This document shows positions 1 to 8,065 of a stretch of DNA of 64,000 nucleotides, piece by piece; the first letter of the stretch is position 1, and each line of letters opens with the position of its first letter. The stretch covers positions 1 through 64,000 of the forward strand of contig CAZHUC010000003.1 of NCBI GenBank assembly GCA_964535825.1, read 5' to 3'. The notes below the pieces were generated by a model. The model did not search any database, was not told where the DNA came from, and worked only from the letters and a program-made list of their open reading frames with translations. Source of the stretch: CAZAQK01 sp964535825 (GTDB lineage Bacteria; Pseudomonadota; Alphaproteobacteria; Rickettsiales; SXRF01). Position numbers and translations under genes: made by a program.

Positions 1-75
1 TGGCGACCCCTACGGGAATCGAACCCGTGTTCCCACCGTGAAAGGGTGGTGTCCTAACCGCTAGACGAAGGGGTC
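1..75 (-). tRNA. tRNA-Glu (TTC)
   Basis: Read on the minus strand, this folds as a complete cloverleaf with a 7-bp acceptor stem (GACCCCT with AGGGGTC), the TTC anticodon in the loop CTTTCAC, a normal T arm (GGTTCGAATCC) and an encoded CCA at the window edge. The anticodon gives glutamate. The gene lies upstream of bamE in the same direction but 140 bp away, and no shared transcript is evident. Confidence 0.95.
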
Positions 76-215
76 TTGCGAGACATTCCGCCGCGGGGCG
101 AAATGTAGGTATTGGGGGAAGTCCCCCTGAAAAAGAAGCGTACTATTCGCGAAAGAACGGCGTTTAGTCAATAAAAAACTACAAAAACTTTTAATTAACG
201 GCTTATACCTGAAAA

Positions 216-680
216 TTAACGCCCGCCCGGACCGCCGGTATTGTCACGAGGCTTGTTGAAGCGGCCGATATTGCCCAGTAGTTGCTCTATAAAGCCCAAC
301 CGGTGGCCTTCTGTGGGGGTCGTACGCTTGGTGATGGCAACATCCTCGCGGCTTTCCTCGTTAAAGGTCTCCACTTTGCTGACCATGCCCTCGGTGTCGA
401 ATTCTATGCGAGTGACATCCTGCTTGACCACTTCCGGCTTGAAGAACGCCGTGGCCTCTTTGCGGCTGGAAATATAGTACCATGTCTCATTCCCGAAGGT
501 GGATTGTGACGAAGGAGACCCAAGGTTTGTAAGCACTTCGTCGCGCGTCTGGCCAACGGCGACCATGGTCTTTATATCGCCTGTGCTGACATAGCCGCGG
601 TTATCTACCTTGGCGGAGCAGGCGGTTGCCAGCATGGCGGTTGTAAGTAATGCCAGTTTAACAAACTGTTTTTTATTCAT
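216..680 (-). CDS. bamE: BamE-like outer-membrane assembly lipoprotein (SmpA/OmlA family)
   Basis: The 154-residue protein has a lipoprotein signal: a basic start (MNKK), a hydrophobic stretch and a lipobox ending LATAC with the lipidated Cys at residue 21. Residues about 35-110 show the SmpA/OmlA pattern, including VGQTRDEVLTNLGSPS followed by a Trp-Tyr-Tyr strand (ETWYYIS) and a later IEFDTEGMVSKVE strand. In the family, BamE is an accessory lipoprotein of the BAM complex that folds outer-membrane proteins. The C-terminal 35 residues are Gly/Pro/Arg-rich and outside the fold. It is divergent from dcd. Family is fairly sure; function as BamE is by homology. Confidence 0.8.
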   Translation of the reverse strand: MNKKQFVKLALLTTAMLATACSAKVDNRGYVSTGDIKTMVAVGQTRDEVLTNLGSPSSQSTFGNETWYYISSRKEATAFFKPEVVKQDVTRIEFDTEGMVSKVETFNEESREDVAITKRTTPTEGHRLGFIEQLLGNIGRFNKPRDNTGGPGGR

Positions 681-831
681 AAAACGTCACGGTGTGAAAT
701 ATTTGCGCCACGTTAGCGTATCTGCTGGCCAAAGGCAAATCATCTTGCGCATGCATTGCTATATTCTGCTTGGATTTTGGGCATATAGCCGATAAAACAT
801 ATCGTCGTTAATTTTTTGAGGGAGAAATACC

Positions 832-1395
832 ATGGGGATTATGCCAGATAGCTGGATTCGCGAGCAGGCAGGCAAAGGAATGATCGAGCCATTTGTTGAG
901 AATCTGCACCGTGAAGGCGTGATCTCGTACGGTGTGTCGAGCTATGGCTATGATGCGCGCGTATCCGATGAATTCAAAATATTCACCAATGTGGATTCTG
1001 CCATCGTTGATCCCAAGGATTTCTCGCCGAAAGGCTTTGTAGACAGGCAAGGACCAGTGTGCATCATCCCGCCGAATTCATTCGCTCTGGCGCGCACGGT
1101 GGAATATTTCCGCATCCCGCGTGATGTGCTGGTGGTGTGCGTAGGTAAATCGACCTATGCGCGCTGCGGTATCATCGTGAACGTAACGCCGCTTGAACCA
1201 GAGTGGGAAGGGCATGTAACGCTCGAGTTCTCGAACACGACCCCACTGCCTGCAAAGATCTATGCGAATGAAGGTGCGTGCCAGTTCCTGTTCTTAAAAG
1301 GCGACAGCATCTGCGCGACATCGTATGGCGACCGCAAAGGCAAATACCAGAAGCAAACCGGCGTAACGCTGCCGCGCGTGGAGAAAGTTGCGTAA
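832..1395 (+). CDS. dcd: dCTP deaminase
   Basis: The 187-residue protein matches dCTP deaminase along its whole length. It has the N-terminal helix PDSWIREQA, the SSYGYDARVSDEF strand, the FALARTVEYFRIP motif and the active-site region TPLEPEWEGHVTLEFSN with the catalytic Glu. The enzyme converts dCTP to dUTP for dTTP synthesis in the cytosol. A purine-rich ribosome site (GAGGGAGAAA) sits before ATG 832; a second in-frame ATG at 841 is possible, but homologues begin with the extra residues. It is followed 6 bp later by murA, so the two are probably cotranscribed. Confidence 0.93.
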   Translation: MGIMPDSWIREQAGKGMIEPFVENLHREGVISYGVSSYGYDARVSDEFKIFTNVDSAIVDPKDFSPKGFVDRQGPVCIIPPNSFALARTVEYFRIPRDVLVVCVGKSTYARCGIIVNVTPLEPEWEGHVTLEFSNTTPLPAKIYANEGACQFLFLKGDSICATSYGDRKGKYQKQTGVTLPRVEKVA

Positions 1396-1401
1396 ATAGT
1401 A

Positions 1402-2718
1402 ATGGATAAGATTCGTATCACAGGCGGTGTGCCACTGAAAGGAAGCATCCCCATTTCGGGAGCGAAGAATGCTGCGCTTCCGTTGATGGCTGCCTGCCTG
1501 CTGACGGATGATACGCTCAAGCTCGAGAATGTGCCGTTCCTTGCGGATATTATTACCATGGCGAATCTGCTCGCGCAGCATGGCGTTGCATTGTCTACCA
1601 ATGGCGATAGCAACAACGGTGTGCTGGGCAATTCCCACAAGCTGGAGATGAATGCGTCTCAGGTGAATAATCTTACCGCACCGTATGAACTGGTGCGTAC
1701 CATGCGCGCTTCCGTGCTGGTACTTGGTCCGCTTCTGGCACGTTTTGGTGCGGCAAAAGTATCACTGCCGGGCGGCTGTGCTATCGGCACGCGTCCGATC
1801 GACATGCACCTGAAAGCCTTTGAACAGATGGGTGCAATCATTGACCTTGCTGATGGATATATCCACGCCAAAGTGGAGAATCGCCTGAAAGGTGCGCACA
1901 TACAGTTCAAGAAAATATCGGTGGGTGCGACCGAGAACGTCATCATGGCGGCATGCCTTGCTGAAGGTGAAACGATCATTACCAATGCTGCGCGTGAACC
2001 GGAAGTATGTGATCTGGCGCACTGCCTGCAGAAAATGGGCGCAAAGATCGAAGGCATCGGCACATCAGAGATCAGGGTTCAGGGTGTTACCAAGCTGAAT
2101 GGCTGCACGCACAGTGTGGTGGCGGATCGTATCGAGGCGGGCTCGTATGCTGCGGCGGCCGCTATTACCGGCGGTGAGGTAGAACTTGTTGGTATCAGTG
2201 CTGATCTGCTGGGTGCGGTAATTGAAAAATTCCGTGAAGCGGGTGTTTCCATCACCGAAACGCCTCGTGGGTTGCTGGTAAAACGCGATGGTAAACATAT
2301 TCAGGGCATCGATATCATGACGCAGCCTTATCCGGGTTTCCCAACTGATATGCAGGCGCAGATGATGGCATTGCTTTCAGTGACCGATGGCGCATCGATG
2401 ATAACTGAAACCATTTTCGAGAATCGTTACATGCACGTGCCGGAACTGGCGCGCATGGGTGCGCGCGTAGTGGTGCATGATGCATCGGCGATGATCCGTG
2501 GCGTGCCTGAATTGCGTGGTGCTGAAGTGATGGCAACGGACCTGCGCGCATCCGTATCACTCGTCATTGCAGCACTTGCGGCAAAAGGTGAGACCATCAT
2601 CCACCGTATCTATCATCTGGATCGCGGCTATGAACGTCTGGAAGAAAAACTTGCTGCTTGCGGCGCAAGGATCGAACGTATCTCTGAACGTAAACATACA
2701 ACGTCTGAGGTCGCATGA
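1402..2718 (+). CDS. murA: UDP-N-acetylglucosamine 1-carboxyvinyltransferase
   Basis: This 438-residue protein is MurA, the first committed enzyme of peptidoglycan precursor synthesis, adding enolpyruvate from PEP to UDP-GlcNAc in the cytosol. Visible landmarks are the N-terminal IPISGAKNAALPLMAA loop, the PEP-binding Cys at residue 126 in SLPGGCAIGTRPIDMHL, and the C-terminal RAS-SLVIAALAAKGET-YHLDRGYERLEEKL motif. Length agrees with the family. The start of hisG overlaps its stop as ATGA, which suggests translational coupling with the histidine genes. The presence of Cys rather than Asp at the active site predicts fosfomycin sensitivity of the enzyme. Confidence 0.96.
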   Translation: MDKIRITGGVPLKGSIPISGAKNAALPLMAACLLTDDTLKLENVPFLADIITMANLLAQHGVALSTNGDSNNGVLGNSHKLEMNASQVNNLTAPYELVRTMRASVLVLGPLLARFGAAKVSLPGGCAIGTRPIDMHLKAFEQMGAIIDLADGYIHAKVENRLKGAHIQFKKISVGATENVIMAACLAEGETIITNAAREPEVCDLAHCLQKMGAKIEGIGTSEIRVQGVTKLNGCTHSVVADRIEAGSYAAAAAITGGEVELVGISADLLGAVIEKFREAGVSITETPRGLLVKRDGKHIQGIDIMTQPYPGFPTDMQAQMMALLSVTDGASMITETIFENRYMHVPELARMGARVVVHDASAMIRGVPELRGAEVMATDLRASVSLVIAALAAKGETIIHRIYHLDRGYERLEEKLAACGARIERISERKHTTSEVA

Positions 2719-3374
2719 GCACGTCACCACTTATCATGGCTGTACCTAAAGGCCGCATTCAGGATGAACTCATACCACTCCTGAAGCAGGTTGGCATTGA
2801 GCCGGAAGATGCATTCTTTGACGAAAAAGCGCGCCAACTACAATTCTCCTGCAAGGATTCGCCGGTAAAAATTATCCGCGTGCGTAGCTTCGATGTGGCG
2901 ACATTCGTTGCATTCGGTGCAGCGCAAATTGGTGTTGCCGGCAGCGATGTACTGATGGAATTTGATTATCCGGATATTTACACGCCGCTTGATCTGAAGA
3001 TCGGCTTCTGCCGTCTGTCACTTGCATGCACCGATACGGATAACGCAAAGGATGAACTGGATCATGCAAGCCATGTGCGCGTTGCGACCAAATATCCGAA
3101 CGTCACGCGGCGCTATTTTGCAGAGCAGGGGATACAGGCTGAATGTATCAAATTGTCTGGTGCTATGGAGCTTGCCCCAAAGCTCGGCCTTACCAATTAC
3201 ATCGTTGATCTGGTAAGCAGCGGGCGCACATTACAGGAGAATAACCTGAAAGAGATGTCGATAATCTCGCAGGTTTCTTCACGCCTCATTGTTGGCCGCA
3301 GCGCATTCAAGACGCGCTCTTCTGAAATCAGCAACCTGATACAAAGTTTCCGCGAAGTGGTATATGACCGCTAA
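2715..3374 (+). CDS. hisG: ATP phosphoribosyltransferase, short form
   Basis: HisG catalyses the first step of histidine synthesis, joining ATP and PRPP. The protein is 219 residues and lacks the C-terminal regulatory domain of long HisG. It has the N-terminal AVPKGR motif and the PRPP-binding loop DLVSSGRTLQENNLKE near residue 165. Short-form HisG needs the HisRS-like partner HisZ for activity and feedback control; hisZ is not in this window. The gene overlaps murA by 4 nt upstream and hisD by 11 nt downstream, so it is read as part of one transcript. Confidence 0.93.
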   Translation: MSTSPLIMAVPKGRIQDELIPLLKQVGIEPEDAFFDEKARQLQFSCKDSPVKIIRVRSFDVATFVAFGAAQIGVAGSDVLMEFDYPDIYTPLDLKIGFCRLSLACTDTDNAKDELDHASHVRVATKYPNVTRRYFAEQGIQAECIKLSGAMELAPKLGLTNYIVDLVSSGRTLQENNLKEMSIISQVSSRLIVGRSAFKTRSSEISNLIQSFREVVYDR

Positions 3375-4656
3375 GTTTCACACGGATGCGGCAGATTTCG
3401 CGAAGCAATTCACGAAGTTTCTTGCCGTGCGCGGAGAAGACACATCAAAAGTTTCAGATGTGGTGTCTGACATAATCAGCAAAGTACGCACCTCTGGCGA
3501 TGAAGCATTGCTTGCGTATACCAGGCAATTCGACCGGTTCGATGCAACGGCTGAGAACATAAAAATTACACCGCATGATATTGCAGATGCGCTTAGTCTG
3601 TGTTCACCGGAACTCATGGCCTCGCTTAAAAAAGCAGCTAGCCGCATTCGTGATTATAGCGCACGCCAGATGCCACAGGATCTTGATTACACGGATGACA
3701 CCGGCACACGCCTTGGTCACCGCTGGACGCCTGTGGATGCTGTGGGGTTATATGTTCCGGGTGGGCTTGCGGCATATCCGAGTTCGGTGTTGATGAATGC
3801 CGTGCCGGCATCGGTCGCTGGGGTGAAGCGGCTGGTGATGGTTGTGCCTGCGCCAGAAGGTAAGGTGAATCCTGCCGTGCTTGCGGCCGCGCATGTGGCA
3901 GGCATTACCGAGATATATAAGATCGGTGGCGCGCAGGCAGTTGCAGCGTTGGCATACGGAACGCAAACCATTGCTGCGGTCGATAAGATCGTGGGGCCTG
4001 GTAATGCCTATGTGGCAGAAGCCAAGCGGCAGGTGTTCGGTGTTGTGGGTATTGATATGATCGCAGGTCCATCAGAGATCCTTGTGATCGCCGATAATAA
4101 AAATGATCCGGAATGGATTGCAGCGGATCTGTTGTCGCAGGCGGAGCATGATGCGCTTGCCCAGTCCATTCTAGTCACCAACGATAAAGCCTTCGCGGAT
4201 GAGGTGGTCGCAGCGGTAGGAAAGATGCTTGAAACATTGCCGCGCCGTGAGATCGCCGCGAAGTCATGGAAAGATTACGGGGCAGTATTTATCGTGAAGG
4301 GTTGGATGGAAGCCTGCGAGCTTACCAATGCGATCGCACCGGAACATATGGAACTTGCTATCGAGCAACCAGAAGTGCTCATGCCACATATCAGGAATGC
4401 CGGTGCGATATTTGTTGGTCGCTACACACCGGAAGCCATCGGTGATTATATCGCAGGTCCGTCGCATGTGCTGCCTACCACTCGCACTGCACGTTTTTCT
4501 TCCGGCCTGTCAGTATTCGATTTTTTGAAGCGCAGTTCCATCATTAGCTGCACTGAGAAATCATTCGCCGCTATCTGCCACCAGGCGGAATTACTTGCCG
4601 ATACGGAAGGGCTTGCCGCTCACGCGCTTTCCATGCGCCTGCGTCATAAACCATGA
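3364..4656 (+). CDS. hisD: Histidinol dehydrogenase
   Basis: The 430-residue protein is histidinol dehydrogenase, which performs the last two oxidation steps to L-histidine using NAD and a Zn ion. Characteristic segments are PVDAVGLYVPGGLAAYPSSV, KIVGPGNAYVAEAKRQVFG, IDMIAGPSEILVIAD, the catalytic and zinc-binding AEHDALAQS, the catalytic Glu-His of AIAPEHMELA, and the C-terminal GPSHVLPTTRTARFSSGL. Length fits the family. It overlaps hisG by 11 nt and the UPF0262 gene by 4 nt (ATGA). HisG and HisD sit here apart from the other his genes, an arrangement seen in other alphaproteobacteria. Confidence 0.96.
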   Translation: MTAKFHTDAADFAKQFTKFLAVRGEDTSKVSDVVSDIISKVRTSGDEALLAYTRQFDRFDATAENIKITPHDIADALSLCSPELMASLKKAASRIRDYSARQMPQDLDYTDDTGTRLGHRWTPVDAVGLYVPGGLAAYPSSVLMNAVPASVAGVKRLVMVVPAPEGKVNPAVLAAAHVAGITEIYKIGGAQAVAALAYGTQTIAAVDKIVGPGNAYVAEAKRQVFGVVGIDMIAGPSEILVIADNKNDPEWIAADLLSQAEHDALAQSILVTNDKAFADEVVAAVGKMLETLPRREIAAKSWKDYGAVFIVKGWMEACELTNAIAPEHMELAIEQPEVLMPHIRNAGAIFVGRYTPEAIGDYIAGPSHVLPTTRTARFSSGLSVFDFLKRSSIISCTEKSFAAICHQAELLADTEGLAAHALSMRLRHKP

Positions 4657-5278
4657 CCGAGAAGGAATATATCGCCAACATCTCGCTCGATGACGAGGGC
4701 GGGCGCAAGCGTTCTGTTGAAGCGGAACATGAGCGTACCATCGCCATGACCGATCTTAAGCATCGCAATAAATTCCATGCCCATTGCCTTGAATGTGGCC
4801 CATATGATGTGAAGCTCGGTGTGCGTGAGAACCGGTTGGCCTTCGACATTCGTGCCACCGATAATGACAGGAAGGCTGATCTGGTCATTCCTGTGCTGCC
4901 GCTCAAGCATGTCATAAAAGACTATTTTTTAATATGCGAAAGCTACTATGAAGCCCTCAAGCAATCCGGCCATGCCAAGCTCGAATCCATCGATATGGCG
5001 CGCCGGGGCATCCATAATGAAGGGGCGGATATGCTGCAAAACATGCTTAAAGGCCGTGTGACCGTGGATTCAGACACGGCAAGGCGGCTTTTTACTCTTA
5101 TTTGCGTTTTACANNNNNNNNNNNNNNNNNNNNNNNNNNNNNNNNNNNNNNNNNNNNNNNNNNNNNNNNNNNNNNNNNNNNNNNNNNNNNNNNNNNNNNN
5201 NNNNNNNNNNNNNTGACCGTGGATTCAGACACGGCAAGGCGGCTTTTTACTCTTATTTGCGTTTTACATATAAAGTGA
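4653..5278 (+). CDS. UPF0262 family protein, interrupted by a scaffold gap
   Basis: The reading frame starts at ATG 4653 inside the end of hisD. It encodes an alphaproteobacterial UPF0262-type protein (IANISLDDEGGRKRSVEAEHER... LPLKHVIKDYFLICESYYEA...). No molecular function is established for this family. The coordinates span a run of N. Bases 5059-5113 before the gap and 5214-5268 after it are identical, so removing the N run and one copy gives a continuous 156-codon gene ending in HIK and a TGA at 5276-5278. That length is normal for the family. As written in the window the frame is broken only by the assembly artefact. Confidence 0.8.
5114..5213. other. 100-N scaffold gap with a 55-bp overlap on its two sides
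   Basis: Exactly 100 N are present, the usual placeholder for a gap of unknown size. The 55 bases to the left (5059-5113) are repeated without mismatch immediately to the right (5214-5268). This is what contig ends from a de Bruijn graph with k=55 look like, so the true gap is probably minus 55 bp and no sequence is missing. Confidence 0.9.
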
Positions 5279-5311
5279 TATAACCCACCATTATTCAAAG
5301 GATTCTACTCA

Positions 5312-5530
5312 ATGGCTAAAGAAGAACTGCTCGAATTCCCCGGTGTTGTCACCGAATTGCTCCCCAACGCCACCTTCCGCGTTACGCTGGAAAATGGCCA
5401 TGTGGTGATAGCACACACCTCGGGTCGCATGCGCAAGAACCGCATCCGCGTGCTTGCCGGTGATAAGGTGATCGTCGAAATGACACCTTACGACCTGACC
5501 AAAGGCCGCATTAAATTCAGAGAGAAGTAA
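5312..5530 (+). CDS. infA: Translation initiation factor IF-1
   Basis: The 72-residue protein is IF-1, an OB-fold protein that binds the ribosomal A site during initiation. The sequence is nearly canonical: MAKEELLEFPGVV at the start, the LPNATFRV and ENGHVVIAHTSGRMRKNRIRV core and the DLTKGRIKFR end. ATG 5312 follows an AAAGGA ribosome site. The hisD-UPF0262-infA-maf order is common in alphaproteobacteria. A repeat element begins 6 bp after the stop. Confidence 0.97.
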   Translation: MAKEELLEFPGVVTELLPNATFRVTLENGHVVIAHTSGRMRKNRIRVLAGDKVIVEMTPYDLTKGRIKFREK

Positions 5531-5536
5531 CACTTA

Positions 5537-5622
5537 CGTCATCGCGAGGGAGCATAGCGACCGTGGCGATCCAAATAACATTTTTAAAGAATGGATTGCT
5601 TCGGCTTTGCCTCGCAATGACG
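5537..5622. repeat. Imperfect palindromic intergenic repeat (REP-like)
   Basis: The ends are CGTCATCGCGAGG (5537-5549) and CCTCGCAATGACG (5610-5622), which pair with one mismatch. An inner pair, GGCGATCC and GGATTGCT, also pairs partly. The form (GTCATTGCGAG ends with an inner GCAATCC) matches a class of interspersed palindromes I know from many proteobacterial genomes. It fills the infA-maf spacer and would form a long hairpin in RNA. No second full copy was seen in the window. Confidence 0.75.
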
Positions 5623-5633
5623 AGAATAGAGTT

Positions 5634-6212
5634 ATGACTTTCATCCTTGCCTCTGCATCCCCGCGACGCCTGCAATTATTGAAACAGGCAGGCATCACGC
5701 CGGAACACATCATCCCGGCGGATATTGACGAAACCCCTCATAAATCAGAACTTCCGCAGCACTACGCGCTACGCATCGCGCAGGAGAAGGCGGCTGTGAT
5801 CTCGCGCAAATATCCAGACGCCGTAGTGCTCGCGGCCGATACAGTAGTGGCCGCTGGCCGGCGTATCCTGCCAAAAGCAGAAGATGAAAAGACCGCACGC
5901 ACCTGCCTTGAGTTGCTCTCTGGCAGACGCCACCGTGTGTATACGGGTGTGTGTCTTGTAGTTCCCTCCCCTCTACAGGGAGAGGTGAAAACTCATGTGG
6001 AGATGACGCAGGTGAGATTCAATCGCCTCAGCAGAAAAGATATCGATAATTATATCCAGAGCGGTGAATGGCAAGGCAAAGCCGGTGGTTATGCTATTCA
6101 GGGAGTGGCTGAAACATTCATTCCCTGGATCAATGGTTCTTACTCCAACGTAGTCGGTTTGCCAGTTGAGAAAACCTGTACTATGCTTGCGCAGTTTGGA
6201 GTAAAAGCATGA
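5634..6212 (+). CDS. maf: Maf-like nucleotide pyrophosphatase
   Basis: The 192-residue protein belongs to the Maf/HAM1-like family of house-cleaning nucleoside triphosphate pyrophosphatases. Motifs are ILASASPRRLQLLKQAG at the start, the EKA segment near residue 60, VLAADTVVAAG with the catalytic Asp, GRRHRVYTGV, and GKAGGYAIQGVAETFIPWI. ATG 5634 is chosen because it places the canonical SASPRR motif at the N terminus; an upstream in-frame ATG at 5607 lies inside the palindromic repeat. It overlaps comM by 4 nt. A short near-palindrome in the coding sequence at 5964-5985 encodes the atypical VPSPLQGEV segment. Confidence 0.9.
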   Translation: MTFILASASPRRLQLLKQAGITPEHIIPADIDETPHKSELPQHYALRIAQEKAAVISRKYPDAVVLAADTVVAAGRRILPKAEDEKTARTCLELLSGRRHRVYTGVCLVVPSPLQGEVKTHVEMTQVRFNRLSRKDIDNYIQSGEWQGKAGGYAIQGVAETFIPWINGSYSNVVGLPVEKTCTMLAQFGVKA

Positions 6213-7738
6213 CCGCACATGTCACCACCGTTGCCTTCGAAGGTATCAGCACCACGCCGGTGGACGTGCAGGTGCAGATGGTCTCAGGCATTCCGAATTT
6301 CTCCATCGTCGGCCTGCCGGATAAAGCCGTGGGTGAATCAAAGGAGCGCGTGCGCGCTGCCATTCATGCGCTGGGCTTAGCACTGCCTGCCAAGCGCATC
6401 ATCGTGAATCTTGCACCGGCTGACCTGCTTAAAGAAGGCAGCCATTTTGATCTTCCGATCGCGATCGGCCTGCTCGTATCAATGGGTGTGCTGCCGCAGG
6501 ATGAGATAGAGAATTTCGTAGCCCTCGGGGAGTTATCGCTTGATGGCGGATTGCTTGCTGTTGCCGGTGTGCTGCCTTCTGCCATGCAGGCGATCGAGAC
6601 AGGAAAAGGGATCATCTGCCCGTCAGCAAATGGTGGGGAGGCGGCGTGGTCTGGTGTTGCACCGGTACTTGCACCACCATCGCTTCTTGCACTCATCAAC
6701 CATTTCAAAGGCACGCAAGTGCTCGCGCAACCGGAATGCGAAACGGCGGTGGCGACCGGTCGCATCGTTGATATGCGTGAGGTACGTGGTCAACCAATGG
6801 CACGGCGTGCGCTGGAAGTGGCCGCGGCCGGTGGCCATAATTTATTGATGAGCGGCCCGCCGGGTGCGGGGAAGTCGCTCCTTGCTTCGTGCCTGCCGGG
6901 CATATTGCCGCCACTGGATGCCAAGGAAATTCTTGAAGCAAGCATGATCGCATCCATCGCCGGAAAACTCGAAGGCGGTAAGCTAAGCAGCCGCAGGCCA
7001 TTCCGTGACCCGCATCATAATGCCTCGCAGGCAGCGATGGTGGGTGGTGGTAAGCGCGCACTGCCGGGAGAGATATCATTGGCGCATCATGGGGTGTTAT
7101 TCCTTGATGAATTGCCGGAGTTTCCGCGTGCGGTGCTGGAATCACTCCGCCAGCCGCTGGAAACGGGCCGTATCAGCGTGGCGCGTGCGCAGGCGCATGT
7201 GACCTATCCGGCGCGATTCCAGCTGATCGCTGCGATGAATCCCTGTCGTTGCGGCTACTTAAGCGATGCGGAGCGTGCCTGCAACAAAGCCCCCAAATGC
7301 GCGGTGGATTACCAATCGAAAATATCCGGCCCACTTTATGATCGTTTCGATATGGTCATTGAGGTGGCTGACTTACCAACGCTTGATATGCTGAATCAGA
7401 ATACCGGTGAATCCAGTGCCGAGGTGGCAAAGCGCGTTGCGGTCGCAAGGGACAGGCAACGTGCACGCTTTCAGGAACTGAAACTGCCCTATGCCACCAA
7501 CGTGGAATTGCAGGGTGAGTTACTGCATTCTGTGGTCGCTCCTGATGCGGCGGGTAAGAAACTGCTGGAAGAAGCTACCGAAAAACTCAGACTTTCCATG
7601 CGCGGATATACGCGTGTGTTACGCGTGGCGCGTACCATCGCCGACCTTGAAGGGGCTCAGACCGTTGGCCACAGCCATATTGCTGAAGCCCTCTCATATA
7701 GGCAAATGCAGTTCGGCAGACAACTGGAAGCAGCCTAA
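6209..7738 (+). CDS. comM: ComM/YifB family AAA+ protein (Mg-chelatase-like)
   Basis: At 509 residues it matches YifB/ComM in length. The N-terminal part (about 1-165) is the Lon-protease-like S5 fold (IVGLPDKAVGESKERVRAA). The AAA+ core has Walker A GPPGAGKSLLASCLPG near residue 215, Walker B VLFLDELPEF near 298, the MNPCRCGY zinc-like loop and the SGPLYDRFD sensor region. The C-terminal Mg_chelatase_C domain ends in MRGYTRVLRVARTIADLEG. In Vibrio, ComM is a hexameric helicase aiding branch migration during natural transformation, but the family is also in non-transformable bacteria. It overlaps maf by 4 nt, indicating coupling. Confidence 0.93.
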   Translation: MTAHVTTVAFEGISTTPVDVQVQMVSGIPNFSIVGLPDKAVGESKERVRAAIHALGLALPAKRIIVNLAPADLLKEGSHFDLPIAIGLLVSMGVLPQDEIENFVALGELSLDGGLLAVAGVLPSAMQAIETGKGIICPSANGGEAAWSGVAPVLAPPSLLALINHFKGTQVLAQPECETAVATGRIVDMREVRGQPMARRALEVAAAGGHNLLMSGPPGAGKSLLASCLPGILPPLDAKEILEASMIASIAGKLEGGKLSSRRPFRDPHHNASQAAMVGGGKRALPGEISLAHHGVLFLDELPEFPRAVLESLRQPLETGRISVARAQAHVTYPARFQLIAAMNPCRCGYLSDAERACNKAPKCAVDYQSKISGPLYDRFDMVIEVADLPTLDMLNQNTGESSAEVAKRVAVARDRQRARFQELKLPYATNVELQGELLHSVVAPDAAGKKLLEEATEKLRLSMRGYTRVLRVARTIADLEGAQTVGHSHIAEALSYRQMQFGRQLEAA

Positions 7739-7796
7739 GATACCGAAAAACCTTAGATTTTCTGCGCTTGACCGCGTTAACACATGGTATAATATC

Positions 7797-7975
7797 AATA
7801 GCGATGGTGCGCCCAAAAGGGCGTTAAAAGGGAATACGGTGCAGGGAAACCTTACTCCGTAGCTGTTCCCCCAACTGTAAGTGGATGCCAGAGGTGTGAT
7901 ACACCGTCACTGGGAAACCGGGAAGACGAAATGCCTCAGTCGCTTAAGCTCCACAAGCCAGGAAACCTGCCATCA
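7797..7975 (+). promoter_or_regulatory. Cobalamin (B12) riboswitch
   Basis: The conserved elements of the adenosylcobalamin riboswitch occur in order: the TTAAAAGGGAATACGGTGC block (7824 onward), the CCGTAGCTGTTCCCCCAACTGTAA core (GCTG...CCCGCAACTGTAA type), GCCAG...CACTGGGAAACCGGGAAG, and the B12 box AAGCCAGGAAACCTGCC at 7955-7971. The element sits in the 327-bp gap after comM and 91 nt before ATG 8066. After the B12 box are small hairpins (GGCA-TAG-TGCC at about 8016-8026 and ATGT-TATA-ACAT at about 8036-8049) next to the ribosome site, which could form a translational switch. I am confident of the aptamer but not of the switching mechanism. Confidence 0.92.
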
Positions 7976-8065
7976 CGCATCGCGCGCTTCTAGGGAAGGG
8001 GTGGTTTCCTTAAAAGGGCATAGTGCCTGTAGCGATGTATAACATAATGTTTTGGAGTGTATCTT

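Noticed and set aside
5059..5268. Natural 55-bp tandem duplication
   Set aside because: The copies flank a placeholder N run, and joining them restores the gene, so an assembly overlap explains them.
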